Positions 63,698-64,000 of a stretch of DNA of 64,000 nt are shown piece after piece; position 1 is the first letter of the stretch, and each line of letters opens with the position of its first letter. The translations under genes and the position numbers were made by a program. The notes under the pieces were generated by a model. It was given only the letters and a program-made list of their open reading frames with translations. It was not told the origin of the DNA and did no database searches. This DNA comes from Lota lota (lineage: Eukaryota > Chordata > Actinopteri > Gadiformes > Lotidae): contig JACYXH010000781.1 of NCBI GenBank assembly GCA_026745465.1, positions 1,839,501-1,903,500 of the forward strand, given 5' to 3'.

Positions 63698-63884
63698 GTT
63701 ATGCTGCCCAAAAGCTGCCTGAGTCCCAGTGAGAAAGAGAAGGGCTAAAGTCACACAGATTCAGAAGCTTACAGAACTCCATCACTTCTTCTCCTGTTGC
63801 CCCACCCCTCCATCCTGCAGAGACATGTCAGACCCAAGCCTTCCCCAGCCCAACACCCACACCGTGACGTCTGTCGTCCACAGT
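63698..63884 (+). CDS. Candidate first coding exon of an unidentified gene, continuing past the window
   Basis: An exon bounded by acceptor TTCCTAG and donor GTAAGT. ATG at 63825 opens twenty codons that run in phase 0 to the donor (MSDPSLPQ through SVVHS). The leader carries its own short reading frame, 63701-63748, of fifteen codons plus stop, before the main ATG. I do not recognise the protein. By synteny with human 7q36 the neighbours on the ABCF2 side (for example SLC4A2, FASTK, AGAP3) are the first candidates to compare. The coding call rests on splice sites and an open frame only. Confidence 0.35.
63701..63748 (+). promoter_or_regulatory. Upstream open reading frame in the candidate leader exon
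   Basis: ATG three bases into the exon, fifteen codons, TAA. It ends 76 bases before the candidate main ATG at 63825. If the exon is real this would lower initiation at the main ATG. Confidence 0.25.
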
Positions 63885-64000
63885 GTAAGTCCACCAGAAC
63901 CCGACCAAACCATACCAACCTACACCAGACCCGGGCCAAGACCACATTATACAACACAAGATAAGCAATTTTTTGTATCTACAGTTAAATACACCGTAGC

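Overview
This window looks like nuclear DNA from a teleost fish. It is AT-leaning, full of (GT)n/(CA)n and other microsatellites, tRNA-derived SINE fragments and LINE 3' tails. It carries four spliced vertebrate genes whose exons join in frame at GT/AG sites and whose products match known vertebrate proteins along their length. The species cannot be named from the sequence alone.

Layout. (1) 1-19.7 kb, plus strand: smarcd3 (BAF60C subunit of SWI/SNF). Twelve coding exons are visible (4160-17261). The first coding exon lies upstream or was not recognised. The introns hold many minisatellites and microsatellites, several touching splice sites. (2) 21.2-26.3 kb, minus strand: chpf2, four coding exons, 763 residues, tail-to-tail with smarcd3. 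(3) 28.75-36.3 kb, plus strand: abcf2, fourteen coding exons, 613 residues, head-to-head with chpf2. The ABCF2-CHPF2-SMARCD3 order and orientations match what I recall of human 7q36. (4) 36.3-46.2 kb, minus strand: a 17-exon gene for a 940-residue protein with UBA, coiled coil, UBX (with the FPR loop that binds p97/VCP), an acidic linker and a large C-terminal leucine-rich-repeat domain. I know of no human UBX protein with this architecture, and it is the most interesting object in the window. (5) 46.2-64 kb, plus strand: mostly non-coding, with a divergent promoter region, weakly supported 5' exons of an unidentified gene (ATG at 63825, continuing past the window) and a dead L1-type retrotransposon (57.7-61.2 kb).

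Functions are independent: chromatin remodelling, chondroitin sulfate polymerisation, cytosolic ABC-F ATPase activity, and a probable ubiquitin/p97 adaptor. No operon-like or defence system is present. Apart from the UBA-UBX-LRR gene, the unusual material is repeat biology: one SINE 3' segment expanded into tandem arrays at two loci, an intronic foldback element, a 40-base G run, and microsatellites forming or flanking splice signals. All exon joins come from reading splice sites and reading frames by eye; no alignment or transcript data were available.
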